DNA from: CAZEVY01 sp964515555
GTDB taxonomy: Bacteria; Acidobacteriota; Terriglobia; Bryobacterales; Bryobacteraceae
NCBI GenBank assembly: GCA_964515555.1
Contig: CAZEVY010000025.1
Coordinates: 1 to 55,105 of the forward strand
Length of the DNA stretch: 55,105 bases
Direction of reading: 5' to 3'
The position numbers were made by a program, and so were the translations under genes. Shown one piece after another: positions 28,259 to 35,894 of this stretch. The notes below the pieces were generated by a model that was not told the origin of the DNA, did no database searches, and saw only the letters and a program-made list of their open reading frames with translations. The stretch's first letter is position 1, and the number at the start of each line of letters is the position of its first letter.

Positions 28259-29116
28259 TCAGCGCGGCGACGTTCCCTTTACCGCCCACACCCGCGCGGG
28301 AAGCGTGAAGCCTGCGCTCTCCGCCGAAACCGGAAGATGCCGCTTGACGGCGTCGCGCAGCGCCGTCATGCGATCTCCAGGCACCGTGCGGACGTAGGCG
28401 CCCGCGGGCCCCTGGCCGAGAAGAAACGGATCCCAATAGTCCGAGAAGGATTCGAACCTCATGGCGATCGTCAGCCCTTGCTCGTGCACGCCCTCCAGAC
28501 CGCCTCGCTTCCAGAGCTCCGAAAGCTCCCCTGCGCGGCACAGCGGCATGTGCTTTTCGTCGAGCTTTCCGGCGGCGGGATTCTCGATCGCCGCCGCGTC
28601 CCAGAAGGCGCGCAGCATCCCCATTTCTCCGCCGTAGTCCCAGACGGCGGCGCAGATGCCGCCTCCCGGCCGCGTGACGCGGCGGACCTCCCGGAGCGCC
28701 TTCGCCGGATCGGGAATGAAGTTGAACACCAGCAGCGAAACGCTGGCGGCGAACGTGGCGTCGGCGAACCGCAGCGCCTGGGCGTCTCCGGCCTCGAACT
28801 CCACCCGGCCTGGAAAACGATTCCTGCCCGTCCCGAAAGCGACGTACTCCTTCGACGGATCGATCCCCGTCACTCGCGCGCCGCTCCGATGTTCCGCGAT
28901 CTGGAAGGCCAACACACCCGTGCCGGAGCCGACGTCGAGTATCCGGCCCGAGACCGGAACGCCGGCGAAGTCCACCAGAAGCGGCGCCACCAGGCGGCTC
29001 CATCGACCCATGAACCGCTCGTACGCCTCAGCGCCCGCGAACATGTTTCGGGTCTTGTCCTGGCCGCGGAGGAGGCCGGATGCCCCGGCCGCGAAAATGC
29101 CCCGCCGCGACAGCAT
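28259..29116 (-). CDS. Class I SAM-dependent methyltransferase with twin-arginine-like N-terminus
   Basis: 285 residues. SAM motif I is ILDVGSGTGVLAF (about 60-72), then an acidic residue after strand 2 (TGIDPSKEY), GDAQAL, and SLLVFNFIPDPAKALREVRRVTRPGG (motif post-III), all typical of the UbiE/methyltransf_11 class. Oddly, the chain starts LSRRGIFAAGASGLLRG, which looks like a short Tat signal, although SAM is cytoplasmic. The internal ATG 25 residues later (NMFAGAEAYERF) is a possible true start without that segment. Substrate unknown. Confidence 0.8.
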   Translation of the reverse strand: MLSRRGIFAAGASGLLRGQDKTRNMFAGAEAYERFMGRWSRLVAPLLVDFAGVPVSGRILDVGSGTGVLAFQIAEHRSGARVTGIDPSKEYVAFGTGRNRFPGRVEFEAGDAQALRFADATFAASVSLLVFNFIPDPAKALREVRRVTRPGGGICAAVWDYGGEMGMLRAFWDAAAIENPAAGKLDEKHMPLCRAGELSELWKRGGLEGVHEQGLTIAMRFESFSDYWDPFLLGQGPAGAYVRTVPGDRMTALRDAVKRHLPVSAESAGFTLPARVWAVKGTSPR

Positions 29117-29208
29117 ATCGCGATTCTAGCCCGGAGACCGCGGCCGCCGCGAGCCGCCTGGCGGCGTGTCCGGCGTCGGCCTGGGACCTCCGAAACCTGC
29201 TGCGCACC

Positions 29209-29231
29209 GCCGGGCGCGCGGTCCGCCCGGC
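29209..29231. promoter_or_regulatory. Perfect GC hairpin abutting the RRM-gene promoter
   Basis: GCCGGGCG (29209-29216) and CGCCCGGC (29224-29231) pair perfectly around a 7-base loop. The right arm ends three bases before the -35 box at 29234. It may be an operator, a site opposing promoter access or a terminator insulating the RRM gene from read-through; no U tract follows closely. Confidence 0.45.
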
Positions 29232-29233
29232 TC

Positions 29234-29262
29234 TTGAATTTGTGGGAATCCGATGGTAGACT
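29234..29262 (+). promoter_or_regulatory. Sigma-70-type promoter for the RRM gene
   Basis: TTGAAT (29234-29239) and TAGACT (29257-29262) are spaced by 17 bases, matching the housekeeping consensus at nine of twelve positions. It predicts transcription from about 29269 and a leader of roughly 100 bases before ATG 29369, which is unusually long for this window. Confidence 0.6.
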
Positions 29263-29368
29263 GATAAGGTCTTTGCCCGCATCCGTCTAATCCGCGAGTG
29301 CTTTCGGCCGTTAGTTCAATCACGACTACAGTTCGACAAAGACGACTTTGGGAAAGGATCGAGTAGCC

Positions 29369-29689
29369 ATGAACATCTTTGTCGGAAATCTCAGTTTCCA
29401 GACCACCCAGGAAGAGCTGCACGCGGCCTTCGCCGCCTACGGCACGGTCGAGCGCGTCAACATCGTTCGGGATCGCGACACCGGCCAGCCCCGCGGCTTC
29501 GCCTTCGTCGAAATGCCCGAGCTGCGCGACGCCCAGGCGGCCATCGCCGGCCTGAACGGCGCCGAGCTGAACGGTCGCGCGCTGAACGTCAACGAAGCGC
29601 GTCCCAAGCCGGCTGGCGGCGGCGGCGGCGGCGGCGGGTTCGGCGGCGGACGCGGCGGTTCCGGTCGCGGTCGCGGTCCCCGCTGGTAA
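29369..29689 (+). CDS. RNA-binding protein with single RRM and Gly/Arg tail
   Basis: 106 residues. RNP2 is IFVGNL (residues 3-8) and RNP1 RGFAFVEM (42-49), with conserved aromatic Phe44 and Phe46. The Gly/Arg-rich tail (residues 84-106, repeated GGG and GRG) resembles cyanobacterial and acidobacterial Rbp cold-shock proteins. It likely binds RNA as a chaperone. It has a promoter, a 100-base leader and a hairpin at the 3' end, so it is a monocistron. The small Lys/Arg-rich gene follows 120 bases later. Confidence 0.92.
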   Translation: MNIFVGNLSFQTTQEELHAAFAAYGTVERVNIVRDRDTGQPRGFAFVEMPELRDAQAAIAGLNGAELNGRALNVNEARPKPAGGGGGGGGFGGGRGGSGRGRGPRW

Positions 29690-29696
29690 TCGCCGG

Positions 29697-29715
29697 GACG
29701 GCCCCGGAGGCCGTC
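29697..29715 (+). terminator. Hairpin after the RRM gene, probable terminator
   Basis: GACGGCC (29697-29703) and GGCCGTC (29709-29715) pair perfectly around CCGGA, starting eight bases after the RRM stop. There is only a weak pyrimidine stretch after it, so termination may need Rho; position supports the call. Confidence 0.45.
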
Positions 29716-29809
29716 TCACTAACCATCTTCGGGCCGCGCCCGACGGCGGCCCTGCTTCCGCGCGGCGGGAACTCGGACCCGCGCGCCTGTTCAAGGGGAG
29801 GAATCGAGT

Positions 29810-30013
29810 ATGGCTGGACGCGGCTCGCAAACATTCAAAAAACGTCAACGGGAGCAGCAGCGCAAGGAGAAACAGCAGGAAAAATTCGCCAAGCGGCTGC
29901 AACGCAAGGAAAACCGCACTCCGGGACAGGGACCCGAGTTCGGCGACGCCAGCGAAATGCTCCCCCCCGACCTCGATCGCGAGGTAGAGCCTACGTTCGA
30001 TAGCTCGCGTTGA
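29810..30013 (+). CDS. Small Lys/Arg/Glu-rich protein
   Basis: 67 residues from ATG 29810 with GGGGAGG upstream. The N-terminal 45 residues are a single highly charged helix (FKKRQREQQRKEKQQEKFAK), followed by an acidic tail. Similar tiny basic helices occur beside RNA-binding proteins and near ribosome-related genes in other phyla; function unknown, nucleic-acid association plausible. The last 23 bases overlap the convergent argJ gene. Confidence 0.7.
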   Translation: MAGRGSQTFKKRQREQQRKEKQQEKFAKRLQRKENRTPGQGPEFGDASEMLPPDLDREVEPTFDSSR

Positions 30014-31193
30014 TGTCGATGTATCCGTGCGTCAGGTCGCACGTCCAGAACCGCGCCGAACCTCTCCCCCGGCCCCGCAGCGCCAGGTGGATGATGCACT
30101 CCGGCCCCTCCAGCAGCTTCTTCAGTTCTCCCTCGTCGTAATTCCCCGCCACTCCCCGCCGGCACACCCCGACCCCCTGCAGCGCGATGTCGGCGTTCGC
30201 CGGGTCGAACGCCACTCCGCTGGCGCCCGCCGCCGATAGAATCCGCCCCCAGTTGGGATCGCATCCCGCCACCGCCGTCTTCACCAGCGGCGAGTTCGCG
30301 ATGGCGCGCGCGATCCGGGCCGCCGCCTCGTGGTCGCGCGCTCCCGTGACGTGGATCGTCATGCGGCGCGTTGCGCCCTCCCCGTCGCGCGCGATCTGCG
30401 AGGCCAGTTCCTCCAGCACCTTGTTCAGCGCCAGTTGAAACACGTCGCGATCCGCCGGCCGCACCGGAATCCGCGAGGCGCCGTTGGCCAGTATCGCCAC
30501 CACGTCGTTGGTCGACGTGTCGCCGTCCACCGAGAGCCGGTGATAGCTGCCCTCCACCGCCTCGGCCAGCATCGCGCGCAACTGGCCCGGCGTCGCCGCC
30601 GCGTCCGTCAGCACGAAGCCGAGCGTCGTCGCCATGCGCGGGTGGATCATGCCCGAGCCTTTGGTCATCGCCGCCACGCGCACCACCCCGCGCGAGAGCG
30701 CGATCTCGGCGCCGGATGTTTTCGGCACCGTGTCGGTCGTCATGATAGCCTCGGCGACCTCGTCGAAGCGCACCGCCGAAAGCTTGGCGGCCAGCGACGG
30801 CAGCGCCTCCACCACCAGCGCCGCGTCCATCTCCACGCCGATCACGCCGGTCGAGGCCGGAAGCACGTGATGCACCGGGACGTGCAGCTCCCGGGCGGCT
30901 GCGCGGCAGCAGGCCATCGCGACCCGGTCGCCGGTGCGCGTCGCGCAGTTGGCGTTGCCGGCGTTGACCAGGATCGCCGAGGCGTACCCCTTCGACATTT
31001 TCAGGTGCTTCTTCGCCAGGCGCACCGGGGCCGCCTGCACGCGATTGGTCGTAAAGACCGCGGCGGCCGAGGCCGGAGTGGCCGAGACGATCAGGCCCAG
31101 ATCGTTCTTCCTGCCCTTGCGAATGCCCGCGTACGTGGCGGCGTATCGAAACCCGAGAGGCAGCCTCAAATCCTTATGCTCCCAACCTTTCAT
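29991..31193 (-). CDS. argJ: Bifunctional glutamate N-acetyltransferase / amino-acid acetyltransferase
   Basis: 400 residues, the normal length. The autoprocessing region KGSGMIHPRMAT-TLGF is intact, with cleavage expected before Thr189, which becomes the nucleophile of the beta subunit. The oxyanion-type STGVIG segment (114-119) and the C-terminal HGYIDINASYRT are also family features. The enzyme moves the acetyl group from N-acetylornithine to glutamate in arginine synthesis. The start (RBS GGAGA) lies 20 bases inside fmt, so it ends the coupled aroC-def-fmt-argJ operon. Confidence 0.97.
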   Translation of the reverse strand: MKGWEHKDLRLPLGFRYAATYAGIRKGRKNDLGLIVSATPASAAAVFTTNRVQAAPVRLAKKHLKMSKGYASAILVNAGNANCATRTGDRVAMACCRAAARELHVPVHHVLPASTGVIGVEMDAALVVEALPSLAAKLSAVRFDEVAEAIMTTDTVPKTSGAEIALSRGVVRVAAMTKGSGMIHPRMATTLGFVLTDAAATPGQLRAMLAEAVEGSYHRLSVDGDTSTNDVVAILANGASRIPVRPADRDVFQLALNKVLEELASQIARDGEGATRRMTIHVTGARDHEAAARIARAIANSPLVKTAVAGCDPNWGRILSAAGASGVAFDPANADIALQGVGVCRRGVAGNYDEGELKKLLEGPECIIHLALRGRGRGSARFWTCDLTHGYIDINASYRT

Positions 31194-32106
31194 TCTCCGC
31201 TGGCCGATGCCCGTTAAGAAAGGCCTGGGCCGAAATTCTTTTGCGGCCCTCGAGCTGCACTTCCAGCAGCTCCAGCGCCGTCCCGCCGCCGGCCGCCGCC
31301 AATAGCCGATGTTTCGCCGTCAGGAGCGTCCCCGGCGCGAGCGCGGGGCTTTCCTCCGCCACCCGGGCCCGCGCGACGTTAAGCATCTGCCCGCGGAACG
31401 TGGTGTAGGCGCCCGGCCAGGGGTCGAAACCGCGCAGCCGGTCGCGAATCTCGCGGGCCGGACGCGTCCAGTCGATGCGGCCGTCTTCCTTCTTGAGGAT
31501 GGGCGCCAGCGTCGCCAGCGCAGGATCCTGAGGGCGCGGCGTGAGCGTGCCCCGGTCGAGGCCGTCGAGCGTCGGCGCCAGCAGCCGCGCGCCTATCGCC
31601 GCCAGGCGTTCGCCCAGCGCGGGCGCGGTCTCCTCATCTCCGATGGGCGTCTCCTCGGCCAGCAGAATGTCGCCCGTGTCGAGGCCCTCGTCGATGCGCA
31701 TCGTGGTGACTCCGGTCACGGTCTCCCCGCGCGCGATGGCCCATTGAATCGGCGCCGCCCCGCGATACTTCGGCAGCAGCGAGGCATGCACGTTGACGAT
31801 TCCCAGCGGCGGGATGTCGATAATCGCTCTCGGAATGATCTGCCCGTAGCCCACCACCACCATCGCCCGCGGCGCGATCGCCCGCAGCGCTTCGACTTCC
31901 TCGGGCCTCCGGATGCGCTCCGGCTGACGCACCGGAATCCCCATCCGCGACGCGCACTCCTTCACCGGCGATGCGGTCGTCTCCCGGCCGCGCCCGCTCG
32001 GGCGGTCCGGTTGCGTCCACACCGCCGCGATCTCGTGACCCGCGCCGGCCAGCGCCTCCAGGGACGGCACGGCGAACCGCGGCGTCCCCAGAAACACCAG
32101 CCTCAC
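31174..32106 (-). CDS. fmt: Methionyl-tRNA formyltransferase
   Basis: 310 residues from GTG 32106, which overlaps the def stop as GTGA; a GTG six bases earlier is possible. FLGTP near the start binds the folate end, VHASLLPKYRGAAPIQWAI carries the catalytic Asn/His loop region, and the DTGDIL segment follows. A C-terminal OB-like domain follows from about residue 205. It formylates initiator Met-tRNA, directly complementing the deformylase encoded just upstream. Confidence 0.97.
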   Translation of the reverse strand: MRLVFLGTPRFAVPSLEALAGAGHEIAAVWTQPDRPSGRGRETTASPVKECASRMGIPVRQPERIRRPEEVEALRAIAPRAMVVVGYGQIIPRAIIDIPPLGIVNVHASLLPKYRGAAPIQWAIARGETVTGVTTMRIDEGLDTGDILLAEETPIGDEETAPALGERLAAIGARLLAPTLDGLDRGTLTPRPQDPALATLAPILKKEDGRIDWTRPAREIRDRLRGFDPWPGAYTTFRGQMLNVARARVAEESPALAPGTLLTAKHRLLAAAGGGTALELLEVQLEGRKRISAQAFLNGHRPAENERLGA

Positions 32107-32621
32107 TCCCACTCCCCGGACTTGATGAGCTTCCGCACCTTGCGCCGGATCAGGTCGCGCTTCAGCACGCTGACGTGGCTGATGTAGAGCCGGCCGTTGA
32201 GATGATCGGTCTCGTGCTGGAGGGCGCGGGCCAGCAGGTCCTCGCCGGTGACCTCGAACAGCTCGCCCGCCAGGTTGTGCGCCCGCGCCGTGACGCGCTG
32301 GCCGCGCGTGACGTTCTCGCGGAATCCGGGAATGCTGAGGCAGCCTTCCTCGCCCCTCTGTTTCCCCTCGACGCCGACGATCTCCGGGTTGATGAGCACG
32401 ATCCTCTGATCCTTGTCCTCGCCGTTGGAGCAGTCGATCACCGCGATGCGCTTGGAGATCCCGATCTGCGGGGCCGCCAGCCCCACGCCCTTGGCGGCGT
32501 ACATGGAGTCGAACATGTCGTCGATCAGCTTGCGCAGCCCCGGCGTATCGAACTCAGTGACCGCGGCCGCCTGGGTCTCGAGCACCGCGTCGTTCATGTA
32601 TTTGACGATCGGGTAGACCAT
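32103..32621 (-). CDS. def: Peptide deformylase
   Basis: 172 residues. All three PDF motifs are present: GVGLAAPQ (residues 45-52), EGCLS (92-96, Cys94 metal ligand) and HETDH (136-140, two His ligands and catalytic Glu137). It removes the formyl group from new proteins. The start at 32621 is two bases after the aroC stop, so it is the second gene of the operon and is coupled to fmt by GTGA. Confidence 0.97.
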   Translation of the reverse strand: MVYPIVKYMNDAVLETQAAAVTEFDTPGLRKLIDDMFDSMYAAKGVGLAAPQIGISKRIAVIDCSNGEDKDQRIVLINPEIVGVEGKQRGEEGCLSIPGFRENVTRGQRVTARAHNLAGELFEVTGEDLLARALQHETDHLNGRLYISHVSVLKRDLIRRKVRKLIKSGEWE

Positions 32622-32623
32622 GC

Positions 32624-33796
32624 CTAGAAACGCCTCACCTGCTCCAGGTATCCGTGATAATTGCGCGATACTTCTCCGAGCGAATCGCCGCCGAACTTTT
32701 CCAGAAACGCCTGCGCCAGCACCAGCGCCGTCATGGCCTCGCCGATCACCCCGGCCGCCGGAACCACGCACACGTCGCTGCGCTCGTAGGCCGCCAGCGA
32801 CGGCTCGCGCGTCTCCAGGTCCACCGATTCCAGCGGCTTCCGCAGCGTCGAGATGGGCTTCAGCAGCCCGCGCACCACCACGTCTTGCCCGTTGGTGATG
32901 CCGCCCTCCAGTCCTCCGGCGCGATTGGCCCCGCGCCAGAAGCGCGACTCGGCCCGGTCGTAATGAATCGTGTCCTGCACGCGCGAGCCGAACTCCGCCG
33001 CGCCCTCCGCCGCGCAGCCGATCTCGACGCCCTTGACAGCCTGCATCGAGACGATGGCCTGCGCCAGGCGCCCGTCCAGCCGCGAATCCCAGGTGGTGTG
33101 CGCGCCCAGGCCGGGCGGCACGTTGTGCGCCACCACCTCGAAGACGCCGCCCGCGGTGTCGCCCGTGCGGTAGGCCTCGTCGACGACCTCCTTCATGCGC
33201 GCCTCCACCTCCGGGTCGACGCAGTTGAGCAGCACGTCGTCGCGGCTGGCGAGTTCCAGCAGCTCGCGCCATTCGGCCGGCCGGTCGAGCCGCACCGGAC
33301 CGAGCGCCACGACGTGGCTCAGCACTTCGACGCCGAACTGCCCGAGCAGTTGCTTGGCGATCGCTCCCACGGCGACCCGCGCCGCCGTCTCCCGCGCGCT
33401 GGCGCGTTCGAGGATGTAGCGCGCGTCCTGGAAATCGTACTTGATGGCCCCGGCCAGGTCGGCGTGGCCGGGACGCGGTCGCGTGACCGGCTTCTTCTTG
33501 TCGTCGGCGCCGTCGGCGTCCTCCACCGGAAGCGCCTCGGTCCAGTTCTGCCAGTCCTTGTTGTCGATGACGACGGCCACCGGCGACCCGATCGTTTTCG
33601 AGTGCCGCACGCCCGAAACAATCTGCACCCGGTCTGTTTCGATCTTCATGCGCCCGCCGCGCCCGTACCCCTGCTGGCGGCGCCACAACTCCCGGTCGAC
33701 GGCTTCGAGAGAGATCGGGATTCCGGCGGGGAGACCGGCGAGCGTCGCGATCAGGCATTGGCCGTGCGACTCGCCGGCCGTTTCAAAACGCAGCAT
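32624..33796 (-). CDS. aroC: Chorismate synthase
   Basis: 390 residues, family length. Signatures: GESHGQCL at residues 8-15 (FMN/His), GRGGRMKIE, RPGHADLAGAIKY and ERASARETAARVAVGA. These place the phosphate- and FMN-binding residues of the enzyme that makes chorismate from 5-enolpyruvylshikimate-3-phosphate. It is first in the coupled operon aroC-def-fmt-argJ and divergent from the broken AbrB-like gene 50 bases away. Confidence 0.97.
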   Translation of the reverse strand: MLRFETAGESHGQCLIATLAGLPAGIPISLEAVDRELWRRQQGYGRGGRMKIETDRVQIVSGVRHSKTIGSPVAVVIDNKDWQNWTEALPVEDADGADDKKKPVTRPRPGHADLAGAIKYDFQDARYILERASARETAARVAVGAIAKQLLGQFGVEVLSHVVALGPVRLDRPAEWRELLELASRDDVLLNCVDPEVEARMKEVVDEAYRTGDTAGGVFEVVAHNVPPGLGAHTTWDSRLDGRLAQAIVSMQAVKGVEIGCAAEGAAEFGSRVQDTIHYDRAESRFWRGANRAGGLEGGITNGQDVVVRGLLKPISTLRKPLESVDLETREPSLAAYERSDVCVVPAAGVIGEAMTALVLAQAFLEKFGGDSLGEVSRNYHGYLEQVRRF

Positions 33797-33845
33797 GAGG
33801 GCGAGATTTCATCGTACAACGGCGCCCGTGGAGTGCGGGGATGCT

Positions 33846-34160
33846 ATGATTCCAGTACAAACAGACACCATGACAGTCACCGTCAAGGAGTCGGTGAAAC
33901 TCGTGGTGCCGGTCAGCGTCCAGCGCCGGTCCGGCATCAAGCGAGGCGATCGCCTCGATTTTTAGGTCTCGCCGCGGACCATCACCATCACCGCGTCGGA
34001 GCCCGCGTACAGGCCCACCAGGAAAGAATGGGCGGCGATTCGCGAGGGCGAAGCCGCGATCGCGCGCGGCGACTCCGTATCGTTAACCGGGTTTCTCGAT
34101 GGCCTGGAACGTCACCGTCGCAAGACCGGCGTAAAAACAGGTCGCAAGGTTTCCCGCTAA
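33846..34160 (+). pseudogene. AbrB/MazE-like antitoxin interrupted by an in-frame amber codon
   Basis: Starting at ATG 33846 (or 33870), the frame reads MTVTVKESVKLVVPVSVQ and continues RRSGIKRGDRLDF, a textbook SpoVT/AbrB swapped-hairpin. A TAG at 33963-33965 stops it. The same frame then continues uninterrupted for 64 codons: VSPRTITITASEPAYRPTRK, followed by helices through GDSVSLTGFLDGLERHRRK, to TAA at 34160. RTITI is the expected next strand of the AbrB fold, so a single base change (AAG or GAG to TAG) split an otherwise complete gene. Readthrough cannot be excluded. No toxin gene follows. Confidence 0.75.
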
Positions 34161-34193
34161 AGACCGGGAGGTACGCCCTGGTCGACCTGTCGG

Positions 34194-34466
34194 TCAGCAG
34201 AACGCCGTCGTCTTGATGCCGCTCACGTCGAAACGTTTCCGGCAGCGCATGTTCTTGCAGTTCACCTTGTCGTCGATCAGCACCATGTAGTTGGCGGCCT
34301 TGGCGAACTTGGCGCGGTCGCGCTCGTCGCCCCCGCCCGGCATGCGATCGCGCTTGGTGCGCACCAGCCACTGGAGGTCGTAGCTCTCCGTGGTGCGGCA
34401 ATAGGGGCAGAGCAGCCGCGCCGGCTTGGCCGCGCGCGACTCGGTGTAAAAGGCGCGTTCCTCCAT
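34194..34466 (-). CDS. Small zinc-ribbon-like protein
   Basis: 90 residues. Two cysteine clusters, CPYC (about 20-23) and CKNMRCRKRF (about 70-79), separated by about 50 residues, fit a split zinc ribbon; a final Cys is the last residue. The middle is charged and helical (DERDRAKFAKAANYMVLIDD). No family assigned. It lies alone between the antitoxin remnant and the NtrX-like gene. Coding signal and reading direction agree with the following operon, but the 51-base gap contains repeat R2. Confidence 0.65.
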   Translation of the reverse strand: MEERAFYTESRAAKPARLLCPYCRTTESYDLQWLVRTKRDRMPGGGDERDRAKFAKAANYMVLIDDKVNCKNMRCRKRFDVSGIKTTAFC

Positions 34467-34508
34467 CGCCTCAGGGTATCACCGCGCGCTGTTCAGACGC
34501 CCGTTCCC

Positions 34509-34539
34509 CATCTGCGTCTATCTGCGTTCATCTGCGGCC
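34509..34539 (-). repeat. Dispersed repeat family R2, copy 1 (10-bp tandem unit)
   Basis: Minus strand: GGCC, then GCAGATGAAC GCAGATAGAC GCAGATG, a 10-bp unit in tandem. It matches the plus-strand copy at 54037-54067. It overlaps the 3' end of the NtrX-like gene, supplying its last residues AADERR and stop codon. Confidence 0.7.
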
Positions 34540-35894
34540 GATAATGCGCTCCCGCCCGCGACCCGCGCGCGCTCCACTCCCAGCGCCCGCATGCGCTTGT
34601 GCATATTCGTGCGCTCGATCCCCAGCGACCGCGCCGCGCGCGACACGTTCCAGCCGCACTCCTCCAGCGCCCGCACCAGAAGATCGCGCTCGGCCGCCGC
34701 CCGCGCGTCGTGCACCGACGATCGCGGCGGATCGGCGCCCGGATAGCGAATCTCCACCGGTATCGAGTCCGCCGTGAGCCGGTCGCCCGGCGTCAGGATC
34801 GCCATGCGCTCCACCGCGTTTCGCAGCTCGCGCACGTTGCCCGGCCACCTGTACTTCGCCAGCGCCGCGTAAACTCCCTCGTCGATCGCCTTGGGGCGAA
34901 AATTGTTCCTCGCGCAAAACTCGCCGAGGAAATACTCCGCCATCGGACGAATCTCCTCCACCCGCTCGCGCAGCGCCGGCACGCGCACCGGCACGACGCA
35001 CAGGCGGTAGTAAAGGTCCTCGCGAAACTTCCCGTCGGCGGCCATGCGCGGCAGGTCGCGATTCGTGGCCGACACCACGCGCACGCTCACGCGCACCGCC
35101 TGCTCGCCGCCCACCCGGTGAAACTCGCCCTCCTGCAAAACGCGCAGCAGCTTGGCCTGCGCCGAGGGATGCAGGTCGCCCACCTCGTCGAGGACCAGCG
35201 TCCCGCCGTCGGCCAGCTCGAACTTGCCGCTCCGCGCCGGCGTCGCCCCCGTGAACGCACCCTTCTCGTGGCCGAACAGCTCGCTCTCGATCAGCTCGGT
35301 GGGAATCGCCGCGCAGTTCACCTTGACGAACGGCCCCGCCGCGAACGGACTCGACCGGTGAATGTGCTCGGCCAGCAGCTCCTTGCCCGTGCCCGATTCG
35401 CCGATCAGCAGCACGCGCGCATCCGACCGCGCCGCCATGGCCGCCTGCTCCACCACGCGCTCGAAGGCCGCGCTGGCCGCGATCATGCGCGCGCCGCCCA
35501 CCAGCTCGCGCAGCCGCGCGTTCTCGCGCCGCAGCTCCGAAGCCGCCAGCGCGTTCTTCAGCGCCACCAGAACCTTCTCGCGGCTCAGCGGCTTCTCGAT
35601 GAAGTCCCAGGCGCCGGCCCGCGTGGCCTCCACGGCGTCGGCGATCGCGCCGTGCCCCGATATCATGACGACCGGCGCCGGATTGTCGGCCGCGCGCAGT
35701 TCCTTGATCAGTTCGATGCCGCTCGCGTCCGGCAATCGCAGGTCGATCAGGTAGGCGTCGGCGCGCGCGGCCTTGCGGAACGCCGCGCCCGATGCGGCGC
35801 AGGCCACCGTGTAACCCTCGCGCTCGAGAATCAGCCGCAGCGAGCGGCCGATGTTCTCCTCGTCGTCGACGATCAGGACGCGGGCGTTGGGCAT
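34518..35894 (-). CDS. Sigma-54-dependent response regulator (NtrC/NtrX type)
   Basis: 458 residues. REC domain at residues 1-120 with acidic pocket VDDEEN and phospho-acceptor Asp51. AAA+ domain at about 140-370 with Walker A GESGTGKE (165-172), the sigma-54 contact loop GAFTGA (212-217, intact) and Walker B LVLDEVGDL. C-terminal Fis-type helix-turn-helix at about 400-445 (GWNVSRAARSLGIERTNMHKRM). It activates sigma-54 promoters when phosphorylated, presumably by the kinase whose gene overlaps it by 22 bases upstream. The last residues come from repeat R2. Confidence 0.95.
   Translation of the reverse strand: MPNARVLIVDDEENIGRSLRLILEREGYTVACAASGAAFRKAARADAYLIDLRLPDASGIELIKELRAADNPAPVVMISGHGAIADAVEATRAGAWDFIEKPLSREKVLVALKNALAASELRRENARLRELVGGARMIAASAAFERVVEQAAMAARSDARVLLIGESGTGKELLAEHIHRSSPFAAGPFVKVNCAAIPTELIESELFGHEKGAFTGATPARSGKFELADGGTLVLDEVGDLHPSAQAKLLRVLQEGEFHRVGGEQAVRVSVRVVSATNRDLPRMAADGKFREDLYYRLCVVPVRVPALRERVEEIRPMAEYFLGEFCARNNFRPKAIDEGVYAALAKYRWPGNVRELRNAVERMAILTPGDRLTADSIPVEIRYPGADPPRSSVHDARAAAERDLLVRALEECGWNVSRAARSLGIERTNMHKRMRALGVERARVAGGSALSAADERR

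Noticed and set aside
29606..29689. GGC-rich tract as a simple-sequence repeat array
   Set aside because: It is the coding sequence of the Gly/Arg tail of the RRM protein.
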